A stretch of 40,659 nt of DNA from a bacterium (GTDB lineage Bacteria; CLD3): the NCBI GenBank assembly GCA_020850775.1, contig JADZEA010000076.1:1-40659 (forward strand), read 5' to 3'. Each line of letters begins with the position of its first letter. Position 1 is the stretch's first letter. The translations under genes were made by a program, and so were the position numbers. Of this stretch, positions 18,698 through 28,000 are shown in pieces. The notes under the pieces are model-generated. The model was not told where the DNA came from. It did not search any database and worked only from the letters and a program-made list of their open reading frames with translations.

Positions 18698-18727
18698 TTG
18701 ACTAACACAAAAATTTCAGTAAATTTA
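18698..18727 (+). promoter_or_regulatory. Putative promoter for the T9SS cargo gene (TTGACT, 16 nt, TAAATTTA)
   Basis: Divergent from the GH57-like promoter. Confidence 0.4.
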
Positions 18728-18796
18728 AAAAGTAGCTTGAATGCAATTAATCTTTATTCTAATCTTTATTTTAAAACTTAAACAAAGGACAAAATT

Positions 18797-20263
18797 ATGA
18801 AAAAGTTTTGTTTACTAACTTTATTTTTGGGTGCTTTTGCAAGTATTTCCTTAGCTTTACCAACTGTTGACGGAGATACTTCTGAGCCTGATTACGAAAT
18901 TATTGCCACTTACACGAGTGGAAACAATGGTTTTGGAAGTTCAAACAACATTCGTTCAATCAAAATTGCGAGAAACTCAGCAACTGATGATTTTTACATC
19001 GGCATTCCCTGCGATTTGGTGAGTAACGATAATGTTTTGCTTTTTATGGATGCTTCCGGTTACGATGGAAGAGACAAAGGTTTAGCTGTTGGACAAACAG
19101 GAGAAACTGGTGTTTTTGGCACAGGAGGTTTGGACGGCACGTTTATGGATTTTGAAGTGGATTACGCCTTTTCTTTTAACAAAGGTGGTTCAGGCACTGA
19201 TTTTTTCATGGACGCAATGCGTTACGGTGAAGGGACGCCTTTTATCAAAAGTTCGTTTTTTAACAACGGTTCAGGAAAGAGTTGCAACCAAAGTGGCACT
19301 CCTTCAACGATTCCAAGTTCAGGCATTACAGATTTTTCCGACGCAAACACAATGACAATCGCATACAACAACGGAGGTGGAATTGACCAGGGAATTGAGT
19401 TAATGCTGCACATTCCTTCTTCAGGTTCAACGGCTCTTCCGGGCGTTGTAAAAACTCACTACGCAAAATTTTTTGCAGTGATTGTCAGCGGTGGCGGATT
19501 TTTTTCTGACGAAATGCTTCCTCACCACAACCGTCAGTCAGGAAACCCCGGATACGATGTAAATTTTGCTTCAACAACTTTCAACAATGGTGCTGAAGGA
19601 GATTTTTTTACCGCTCCTGACGTTCCTTTGCCTGTAAACCTGAATTCTTTTAATGCTAAAAACAGCAACAACAAAATCGTTCTTGAATGGATTGCTGAAT
19701 CCGAAATCAACAACAAAGGTTTTATCGTTCAAAGGAAAACCAAAAACGAAACAAACTTTACTCAAATCGCTTCTTACTTAGATTCTCCGGAACTTCTTGG
19801 ACGAGGGAACTCTCCTTTTTCAAAAACTTATACTTTTGTTGACAGAGAGGATTTGATTTTGGGTGAAACTTATGAATACTTGCTTACTGACGTTGATTTT
19901 GTAGGAAACAGGATTGACCACAAAGATTTGATTGCAACAGTTCGCTACGAGCCAACAATTAATGAAAATGAAGTGAGAATTTCAAAATTTATTTTAAAAG
20001 GAAACTTCCCGAATCCTTTCAACCCAACAACAACAATTCAGTTTGAATCATTAGGCAAAACAGATTACTCACTTTCAATTTTTAACACTTCAGGTCAGCT
20101 TGTCAGAAATCTTGTTTCTGAAAAACCTGCCGAAATTGGAACTAATGAAATTGTTTGGGACGGAAAAGACGACAACGGTTCTTTGGTTTCTTCGGGAATT
20201 TATTTTTACCAGCTTAAAGGTGGAAATTTTTCCGAAACTAAAAAAATGATGCTTTTAAAATAG
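18797..20263 (+). CDS. Secreted protein with T9SS type A C-terminal sorting domain
   Basis: Signal peptide; C-terminus NFPNPFNPTTTIQF...GIYFYQLKGGNFSETKKMMLLK. Confidence 0.88.
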   Translation: MKKFCLLTLFLGAFASISLALPTVDGDTSEPDYEIIATYTSGNNGFGSSNNIRSIKIARNSATDDFYIGIPCDLVSNDNVLLFMDASGYDGRDKGLAVGQTGETGVFGTGGLDGTFMDFEVDYAFSFNKGGSGTDFFMDAMRYGEGTPFIKSSFFNNGSGKSCNQSGTPSTIPSSGITDFSDANTMTIAYNNGGGIDQGIELMLHIPSSGSTALPGVVKTHYAKFFAVIVSGGGFFSDEMLPHHNRQSGNPGYDVNFASTTFNNGAEGDFFTAPDVPLPVNLNSFNAKNSNNKIVLEWIAESEINNKGFIVQRKTKNETNFTQIASYLDSPELLGRGNSPFSKTYTFVDREDLILGETYEYLLTDVDFVGNRIDHKDLIATVRYEPTINENEVRISKFILKGNFPNPFNPTTTIQFESLGKTDYSLSIFNTSGQLVRNLVSEKPAEIGTNEIVWDGKDDNGSLVSSGIYFYQLKGGNFSETKKMMLLK

Positions 20264-20273
20264 AAAAACTTTA

Positions 20274-20312
20274 AGTGAGAGTTTTACTTCTAAAAGTCAA
20301 ACTCTCACCTTG
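20274..20312. terminator. Intergenic hairpin between convergent genes
   Basis: GTGAGAGTTT-T-ACTT ctaa AAGT-C-AAACTCTCAC. Confidence 0.65.
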
Positions 20313-20326
20313 TTTTAAGGGAAAAA

Positions 20327-20398
20327 TTATCCAAAAACAATTTCAATAAAAAGACCAACCAACGTACTTAAAACTAATAAAATCCCTAACGCCTTCAT
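20327..20398 (-). CDS. Putative 23-aa hydrophobic membrane peptide MKALGILLVLSTLVGLFIEIVFG
   Basis: ATG at 20398 (-) with AAAGGTGAT upstream, clean TAA stop, single TM-like composition; not in the supplied track. Confidence 0.5.
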   Translation of the reverse strand: MKALGILLVLSTLVGLFIEIVFG

Positions 20399-20620
20399 TT
20401 TTATCACCTTTCATTTTTTATTTTTTTGTGATTCTTGCAAAACAAAGGCACTTTGAATGCCAAAATAAAAAACGACTTTTTAAGCCTTGCAAACAGTTTT
20501 TTTGTCAAAAGCCTGAAAATTTTCAATGGTTAAATTTAAGCAGCTGGTAAAATAAAACCACTTTTATCCTTTCCGTGAAAAGCCTTTTGTCTTAAATTCA
20601 GGCAAAACGAAAGTGAAAAA

Positions 20621-21865
20621 ATGATTGTTAAGAATTTCAATAAACGTTTCCCGGATTACGAAAAAATTTTAGAAAATTTGGAAAGTGCAAACTTTCTTGT
20701 GAACTTCAAAAAAAATTCAATTTCTATCAGTTTGGATATTTTTACAGTTCTGACTTATGATTTACGAGGTTTTTTGATTTATGGAATTGCAGATGAAATT
20801 ACTTTTAAACGTGGTCTTGGAAACCGTTTCCTGAAAATTTACCGTGAAAATGCTAAAAAACAGAGATTTGATTTGACAGATTTTGAACGAAAAAGCCTGC
20901 TTAATTTTGCGAAACAAGTCAGCGAAACGTGTTTTTCCGGTAAAGCAAAAAATGTTAACCACGAAAATTACACGCAAGCAGAACTTGAAAACTTCATTCA
21001 AAAAATCAATTCTAAAAATTATGAAGACTACGAAGAGCTTGAGGAACTTTACAAAAAAAATTACAGTCCGGTTATGATTTTGCCGCCAGACCAGTACTTA
21101 GCTTTGGTTGTTCAGATGACTGTTGGTTGCTCGTACAACAAGTGCAGTTTTTGTTCGTTTTACAAAGACGTTGAATTCAAAATAAAACCAGTTCAAGAGG
21201 TAAAAAACCATATTTTTGGGTTAAAAAATTTTTTAGGCGAAGCTTTAAAATTAAGGAAATCAATTTTTCTTGGCGACGCAAACTCTTTGCTTGCTCCGAC
21301 AAAATACCTTGTTGAACTTTTAGATTTTTTACAAACGCAATTTGAGTTTGGGAGAGGTAATTTTTCAGGAGTTTATGCTTTTGTTGACAATTTTACGCAA
21401 AATTTCAAGACAAAAAATGACTATCAAAAACTCGCAGAACGAAATTTTAAACGTGCTTACATTGGTTTTGAAACAGGTTCACAAAATGTTTTAAGGCTTT
21501 TGAATAAACCTGCAACTCCGCAAGACGCAAGGGACGTTGTCAATCGTTTAAAGGAGAGTGGAATTTCTGTTGGTGTGATTTTAATGACTGGAGTTGGTGG
21601 CAAAAAATATTTTGATGAACACATTGAAAAAAGCGTTGAAGTGATTAATCAAATGAATTTAGACAGTTCGGACATTGTTTATTTTTCAGAATTTGTGAGT
21701 TACGGAATGCAAAATTATCTTGAGTTTTTACACAGGGAAGGAATAGAAGACAACGCAGAAACAGACTCAAAAATGCAGACAGAAGCAATTAAATCAAGGC
21801 TTTTTGAAAACTCACGCGATAAACCAAAACTTACAAAGTATGAAATTGAAGAGTTTATTTATTAA
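20621..21865 (+). CDS. Radical SAM protein
   Basis: GCSYNKCSFCSFYK motif (C-x4-C-x2-C) and following radical SAM barrel-like sequence. Confidence 0.88.
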   Translation: MIVKNFNKRFPDYEKILENLESANFLVNFKKNSISISLDIFTVLTYDLRGFLIYGIADEITFKRGLGNRFLKIYRENAKKQRFDLTDFERKSLLNFAKQVSETCFSGKAKNVNHENYTQAELENFIQKINSKNYEDYEELEELYKKNYSPVMILPPDQYLALVVQMTVGCSYNKCSFCSFYKDVEFKIKPVQEVKNHIFGLKNFLGEALKLRKSIFLGDANSLLAPTKYLVELLDFLQTQFEFGRGNFSGVYAFVDNFTQNFKTKNDYQKLAERNFKRAYIGFETGSQNVLRLLNKPATPQDARDVVNRLKESGISVGVILMTGVGGKKYFDEHIEKSVEVINQMNLDSSDIVYFSEFVSYGMQNYLEFLHREGIEDNAETDSKMQTEAIKSRLFENSRDKPKLTKYEIEEFIY

Positions 21866-23219
21866 AACATTTTTTGCACTAATTTTTGGTTTTTTTAGCC
21901 AGGTTTTACTTGCACAGGAATTTTTTGTTACATCGTACAAGCCCGTTGATTTTTCTTTTAAAAACGAGTCTGTTACAGTAAGTTTTTCACAAAAAATTGA
22001 CCAGGTAACAATCAAAAATGAGAATTTTTTAGTCCTTGAAAACTCAAAAGAAGTGAAGGGTAGTTTTGTTTTTGATAAAAATCGGGAAACGGTAACTTTT
22101 CAACCGGAAGAAAACTTTAGTGAGGGTTCAAAAATTACTTGTATTTTGACTAACGGGATTAAATCACAAAGCAATCAAAATTTGCAATCAAAAATTTGGG
22201 AATTTGTCGTCAGAACACCACAAACTTTTGCGGAACCTGATTCTGAGCTTGTAATTTATTCAACAGACCTTGATTTTGATGGAAATCTTGACATTATTCT
22301 TGGCGATCCTTCTGTATTTTTTGGGAATATTTTAGTTTTTTGGGGGCTTGGAAAGGATAGTTTTTCAGTTCCCTTAAGGCTTTCTTTTCCTGATGAACCA
22401 TTCAAAATTTTTGCTGCCAACCTTGATAAAACACCTTTTGCAGAAATTATTGTTACAGGAAAAGAGTTTGGTAAAATCGCAATTTTCCAAAATAATTACG
22501 ATTTTTTTTCTGAGCCACAAGTGTTTAAAGGGCTTGAGTTTGGGATTGTTTATGCACAAGACCTTGAAAAAGACGGTGATTTTGACCTTGTTTTAACTTC
22601 TGCAGTTTCAAATTCAAACGTAAAAATCCTGCTAAATGATGGAAAAGGGAAGTTTTTGGCAAACGACCTTGAGGCTGAAAAAATCATTTCAGCTTACGCA
22701 GGAGATTTAAACGGTGATAAAATTCCTGACCTTGTCGGGATTGCGGAAGGGAATGAAAAATTTTTAGAACTAAGGCTTAGTAACCAACAAAATTCTTACA
22801 CGTCAAGCAAGTTGAGAATTGGAAATTTCACAAAAATAACTGTAAATGATTTTAACAAAGATGGTTTTGCGGATATTTTTTTGAGTGGTGAAACCCCAAA
22901 AGACTTTGTAATTCTGGAAAACTCGGGAAACGGAAACTTTAATTTTTCGGATTTGGAATTTTCGCAAATTCAAACCGGAGAATGGCAAACTAACGAAAAA
23001 AGCATTTTTAAAATTTTTGATTTTGGAAAAGATAATTATTTGCCAATTGTTGTCAACTTTACAAGTGAAAATTTGAAAGCTGAAATTTTTGATTTTGGTG
23101 GAAAGAAATTGCAAGAAATTGTAAAGAGTGGAAAAATTGGTGAAAGCATTGTTTTAGAAGAAATTAGAGAAACTCAGAGCAAGGTTTTTATGAAACTTGG
23201 CGGAGCAGTTTTTAAGTAG
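21840..23219 (+). CDS. Secreted FG-GAP/VCBS repeat protein with N-terminal Ig-like domain
   Basis: Signal peptide MKLKSLFIKTFFALIFGFFSQVLLAQ from ATG 21840; repeated DLDFDGNLDIILGD / DLEKDGDFDLVLTS / DLNGDKIPDLVGI / DFNKDGFADIFLSG. Confidence 0.8.
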   Translation: MKLKSLFIKTFFALIFGFFSQVLLAQEFFVTSYKPVDFSFKNESVTVSFSQKIDQVTIKNENFLVLENSKEVKGSFVFDKNRETVTFQPEENFSEGSKITCILTNGIKSQSNQNLQSKIWEFVVRTPQTFAEPDSELVIYSTDLDFDGNLDIILGDPSVFFGNILVFWGLGKDSFSVPLRLSFPDEPFKIFAANLDKTPFAEIIVTGKEFGKIAIFQNNYDFFSEPQVFKGLEFGIVYAQDLEKDGDFDLVLTSAVSNSNVKILLNDGKGKFLANDLEAEKIISAYAGDLNGDKIPDLVGIAEGNEKFLELRLSNQQNSYTSSKLRIGNFTKITVNDFNKDGFADIFLSGETPKDFVILENSGNGNFNFSDLEFSQIQTGEWQTNEKSIFKIFDFGKDNYLPIVVNFTSENLKAEIFDFGGKKLQEIVKSGKIGESIVLEEIRETQSKVFMKLGGAVFK

Positions 23220-23375
23220 TAAAAAAAAATGCGGAAAAAACACAAGTAAATGACAATCTTAGCGTTTTTTTTTCGTAAATTCTAAGGTTTTTGAGTTGTT
23301 TTACTACTAAATTTAGCACTTGAAAAAGCAAGTTGTAAGAATTAGTTTTTGTTTAACTTTTAACTTAACAAGCCT

Positions 23376-24218
23376 TTGGAAACAGAAAATTTTACTTTTT
23401 CTTTCAGAAACGGGACTTACGATTTTTCTGAAAGAACTTTTTTGATGGGAATTCTAAACGTTACGCCGGATTCTTTTTCTGACGGTGGTAAGTTTTTTGA
23501 CAAACAAAAAGCCATTGAACAAGCATTAAAAATGGAGAGTGAAGGTGCTGATTTTATTGATATTGGAGCAGAATCAACTCGTCCAAATTCTCAGGCTGTC
23601 AGTGTGGAAACTGAACTTGAAAGACTTGTTCCGGTTGTTAGCGAACTTCTAAAAAAGGTGAAAATTCCAATTTCAATTGATACGACGAAAGCTAAAGTTG
23701 CAGAAGAAATGTTAAAACTTGGAGTTGAAGCAATTAACGATATTTCGGGATTTGTTTTTGAGCCAAAGATTGCGGAAATTGTTGCAAAATTTAATGCTTT
23801 TGCTTTTTTGATGCACACAAAAGGAAAACCTCAGGAAATGCAAAAAAATGTTAGTTACGACAATTTGATTGGAGAAATTCAGACTTATCTTGAAAGCTCA
23901 ATTTCTTTTGCGAAAAGCAAAGGAATCAGGGGAATTGCAATTGACCCCGGAATAGGGTTTGGGAAGTCTTTTGAAGGAAATTTTGAAATTCTTGCAAGGC
24001 TTGGAGAGTTTAAAAAATTTGGTAAACCAATTCTTGTTGGTCTTTCACGAAAAGGATTTCTTGGGAATGAAGTCGGAGAAAGGTTAGAAGGAAGCCTTTC
24101 CGGAGCAGTTGCTTCTGTTTTGAATGGTGCAAATATTTTGCGTGTTCACGATGTTAAGGAAACTAAAAAAGCAATTTTTGTTGCTGATAAAATTAAAAAA
24201 TACCAAAGATGGAACTAA
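23376..24218 (+). CDS. folP: Dihydropteroate synthase
   Basis: MGILNVTPDSFSDGGKF, DIGAESTRPN, ISIDTTKAKVAEEML; apparent TTG start. Confidence 0.96.
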   Translation: METENFTFSFRNGTYDFSERTFLMGILNVTPDSFSDGGKFFDKQKAIEQALKMESEGADFIDIGAESTRPNSQAVSVETELERLVPVVSELLKKVKIPISIDTTKAKVAEEMLKLGVEAINDISGFVFEPKIAEIVAKFNAFAFLMHTKGKPQEMQKNVSYDNLIGEIQTYLESSISFAKSKGIRGIAIDPGIGFGKSFEGNFEILARLGEFKKFGKPILVGLSRKGFLGNEVGERLEGSLSGAVASVLNGANILRVHDVKETKKAIFVADKIKKYQRWN

Positions 24219-25006
24219 TTAAATTAGATTTTTTGACGATTACTCTGTTTGATGTCTTAGATATTTTTTTAGTGTCATTTATTTTTTACAAGCTCTTTAT
24301 TATTTTACGCGGAACACGAGCCTATCAAATGCTTCTTGGTTTTGTTGTGATTTTGGCGTTTTCTTTTCTTGCTGAAGCGTTTGAAATGAAAGGAATTTTA
24401 TGGCTAATTGAAAATATCAGAGCTGTTTGGGTTGTTGCTTTTGTGATTCTTTTCCAATCAGAATTACGAAGATTTTTAATTTATCTTGGTCAAAGCAATT
24501 TTGTGAATGTATTTTTTAAGCATCAAAACATTGGTTTTATTGACCAGCTCACAGAAGGAGTAAAAGTGCTTTCTCAAACAAAAACAGGTGCTTTGATTGT
24601 TCTTGAACGGGAAACAGGAATGCGTGCAGTTATTGAAACAGGCTTGATTTTAGGGGCAGAAATTTCAAAGGAATTGTTGCTTTCAATTTTTAACAAAAAT
24701 TCTCCGCTTCACGACGGAGCAGTTGTAATTAGAAATTATTTGATTGAAGCAGCAGGTTGTTTTTTGCCAATCACGCAAAATGATACAATTCCTTTGAGTT
24801 GGGGAACGAGGCACAGAGCAGCGATTGGAGTTACGGAAGAATCAGATGCAATTTCACTCGTTGTTTCAGAAGAAACAGGAGAAATCTCAATTGCAAAAAA
24901 CGGGAACTTAGAAAAAAATTTAACCATTGAAGAAATTAGAACTAAATTAAAAGAAGAATTATTAAAACCTGATAAAAGTATCAAAATTTTAGGTGTTGAA
25001 AAATGA
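24209..25006 (+). CDS. cdaA: Diadenylate cyclase (CdaA-type, DAC domain)
   Basis: N-terminal TMs; GALIVLERETGMR, SPLHDGAVVI, GTRHRAAIGVTEESDA. Confidence 0.95.
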   Translation: MELIKLDFLTITLFDVLDIFLVSFIFYKLFIILRGTRAYQMLLGFVVILAFSFLAEAFEMKGILWLIENIRAVWVVAFVILFQSELRRFLIYLGQSNFVNVFFKHQNIGFIDQLTEGVKVLSQTKTGALIVLERETGMRAVIETGLILGAEISKELLLSIFNKNSPLHDGAVVIRNYLIEAAGCFLPITQNDTIPLSWGTRHRAAIGVTEESDAISLVVSEETGEISIAKNGNLEKNLTIEEIRTKLKEELLKPDKSIKILGVEK

Positions 25007-28000
25007 TAAAAAAAGACTTTTTGCTTATTGGAATTTTTGGAATTTCAAGTTTGATTGTTTCAAATGCAGTTTTGGGAAACGATGCCAAAAAACAAGAAAA
25101 AACAAAATCTAATGTTGCAGTTCAAACTGAGAAACAAGAAAAAACTTTCAAAATTATTGAGCATTCAAAAAATAAAATCAAAATTAAAGTTACAAACCCT
25201 GAACCTGAATTTGAAAATTTTGAGTTTGACGGGAAAACTTTTGTCAAGTTTAAAGATGCCAGAAGTGGGTTTTTACAAAAAACAAATTATCCTGAAATTC
25301 CAAATTTTTCTTACACTCTAAACATTCCAAGCAAAAATCTTGCTGTCAGAGTTTTAGATTCAAAGTCACGGAAAATTGCAATAAAAAATCCGATAAAACC
25401 TGTTTTTGAAGATGTTGCAAATTATGGAACAGGGAGCGAAGCAAAACAAAAACCACTCTTGGATTATGCAAAAACAACTGTTTATCCTTCACAAATTGCA
25501 GAAATTAACAGGGAAGGTAATTTTCGTGGAAATGAGTTGGTAACTCTTAAAATTTCACCTTACGTTTATTTTCCTTCGCAAAATTCAATTACTTTTTACT
25601 CTGAAATGACCCTTGAAGTAACTTTTGAAGAAGATTTAAATTCAACAAAAGGTGTTGTTAATCCAGACCCAAGTATTGCAGAACTTGAGCTTCTTTCCAA
25701 AACGGCAGAAAATTACAGGGAAGCACAAAGCCTGAACTTTTTTAAAGGTAAGAAAAATGGTTCCCAGCTTTCAGAAACAATCACAAATTATGACACTGAA
25801 GACAAAAAAATCAGAATGATTGTTGAAGAAGATGGAATTTACAGAATTACTTTGAGCGACATTGACAAACTTGGAGTTAGCCTTTTTGGTTTGGATCCAC
25901 GTTACTTAAAAATTTATAAAAATAACACACAAATACCTGTTTATTTTAGTGGTGAAGCAGATGGAGTTTTTGATGAAACTGATTACTTTGATTTTTGGGG
26001 CGAGAAAAGAGTAAAAACTTATCTTGACAAAGTAAAGACTCCTGATGTTTACCAGGACCCTTACTCAACTGAAAATTGTTATTACATTAGTTGGAAAAAA
26101 GACGATGGTTTTGGTTTGAGAATGGTCGATGAAAATGTAGCTCCAACGATTGTTGACAACCTTTCAATTGCAAATGACCTTTACACGGCAAAGTTTTTTG
26201 ACGACAAAATTCATTTGGAAGAAGACAGACTTTTTAGCCGTTTAGGAGACGTTTCTTACAAAGAAGTGCTTGATATTACACAAAGAGACCATTGGTTTTG
26301 GACTGAAGCAAGAGCTTTTAGTACAAAAGCAATTTCAATAAATTTACCGGGACTTTACGCTGATGGAAGTGCGGAAGCAAAGTTTACAATTGCACTTCAT
26401 GGAAGAACAAGTGGAAGCCATCACGTAATTGCATCAGTGAACAATCAGCAGGTTTACAACACAAGTTGGGTAGAACAAAAATTAAAAATGCTTTATCCGA
26501 TAGGTTCAACTTCCGGAACAAATATTGGTACCGGAGGAATTGCACAATCGCTTTTGCTTGAAGGAATTAACACCGTAAACCTAAGTTTACCCGGCGATAC
26601 ACAATCAGGAGAAAATGATGTTGTGCTTTTAAACTGGATAGAAATTCAGTACAAAAGAAAATTAGAGGCTTACGAAAACTCTTTAACTTTCAGAAAACCA
26701 GAGTCTAATATTTACGGTGAAACAGATGAGAGATTTGGAGTTTGGGAATTTAATGTAAAAGGTTTTACTAACCCAGATATCGTCCTCTACAAAAAAGGAA
26801 TTAGCCGTTTAAATGGTGGAATTATTGGAATTATCACGGATGAGTTTACAAAGGAAAAAACTTTTCGTATAAAAATCCAGGATGAAATTCTTAGCAACGA
26901 GGTGGAATACATCGCAACAACAGAAGAAAAAATTAAAAAGCCAAAAAGGTTTGAAGCTAATTTACCATCTGACATTAAAGGAATTACAGAACAAGTTGAT
27001 TACTTAGTTATTTCGCATCCGGAATTTATTGGAAGCAAGTTAGACGAGTTTGTTGAATTACACGAAAACAATCCAAAATTACCATTAAGCACAAAAGTAA
27101 TTGATGTAATGGATATTTATGATGAATTTTCAGCAGGGCATCGTTCTCCTGAAGCAATTAAATCATTTTTGCGTTTTGTTTATGAAAATTGGACAAAACC
27201 GGCACCAATTTATGTTTTATTGGTTGGTGATAATTCCTGGAACGGGAAATTACCCGAAGAAGGTGGTGGAAACTTTATTCCTTCACAACTTTTACACACA
27301 AAAGAATGGGGACTTGCAGTAAGTGATTCCTGGTATGGATTTCTTGATGATGATTTTTTACCGGAGTTTTTAATCGGCAGATTCACTGTAAATGATAGAT
27401 TTGAACTTCAGGCAGTTGTTGACAAATCAATTGAACACATAACAAACCCTGATTTTGATGAGACTTTTAATAAAATTTTATTCATTTCCGGTGGAGCAGG
27501 AATTTTTTCAGACCAAAATAACGTCTTAATAAGAGACCATTTACCTTCACAATTTGATGTAATAAGATTAAACACAAGTGCAGAGACAACAGAAAATTCT
27601 TCAACTAACCCGGATCTTTTGCTAAACAATCAAAATTTAGCGGCAGAAATTGAAAAAGATATTGACCTTGGCGGTACTTCTGATTTAATAGATATTTTTG
27701 ATGGTGGAATTTCAATCATTAATTTTATGGGACACGGCGGCGGAGCAGTTTGGGCTGACCAAGGGCTTTTTAGACTTCCTGACGTTGAAAGAACAAGTAA
27801 CAAAGGAAAATACCCTTTTGTTACAAGTATGACTTGTTTTGCAGGAGCTTTTGACGAACCTTCACGTTTAAGTTTGTCCGAAAAAATGATGATTGAAAAA
27901 GACAAAGGTGCAATTGGTGTTTGGGCTTCTTCAGGTCTTGGCTGGACTTGGAATGACTTTTTCATTTCTCAGGAAATTTGGCGACCAATTTTACTTGAGA

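Noticed and set aside
20401-20620. Possible riboswitch or structured RNA in the gap before the radical SAM gene
   Set aside because: Only short AT-rich inverted repeats (e.g. GGCA...TGCC) were seen; no recognised riboswitch core.
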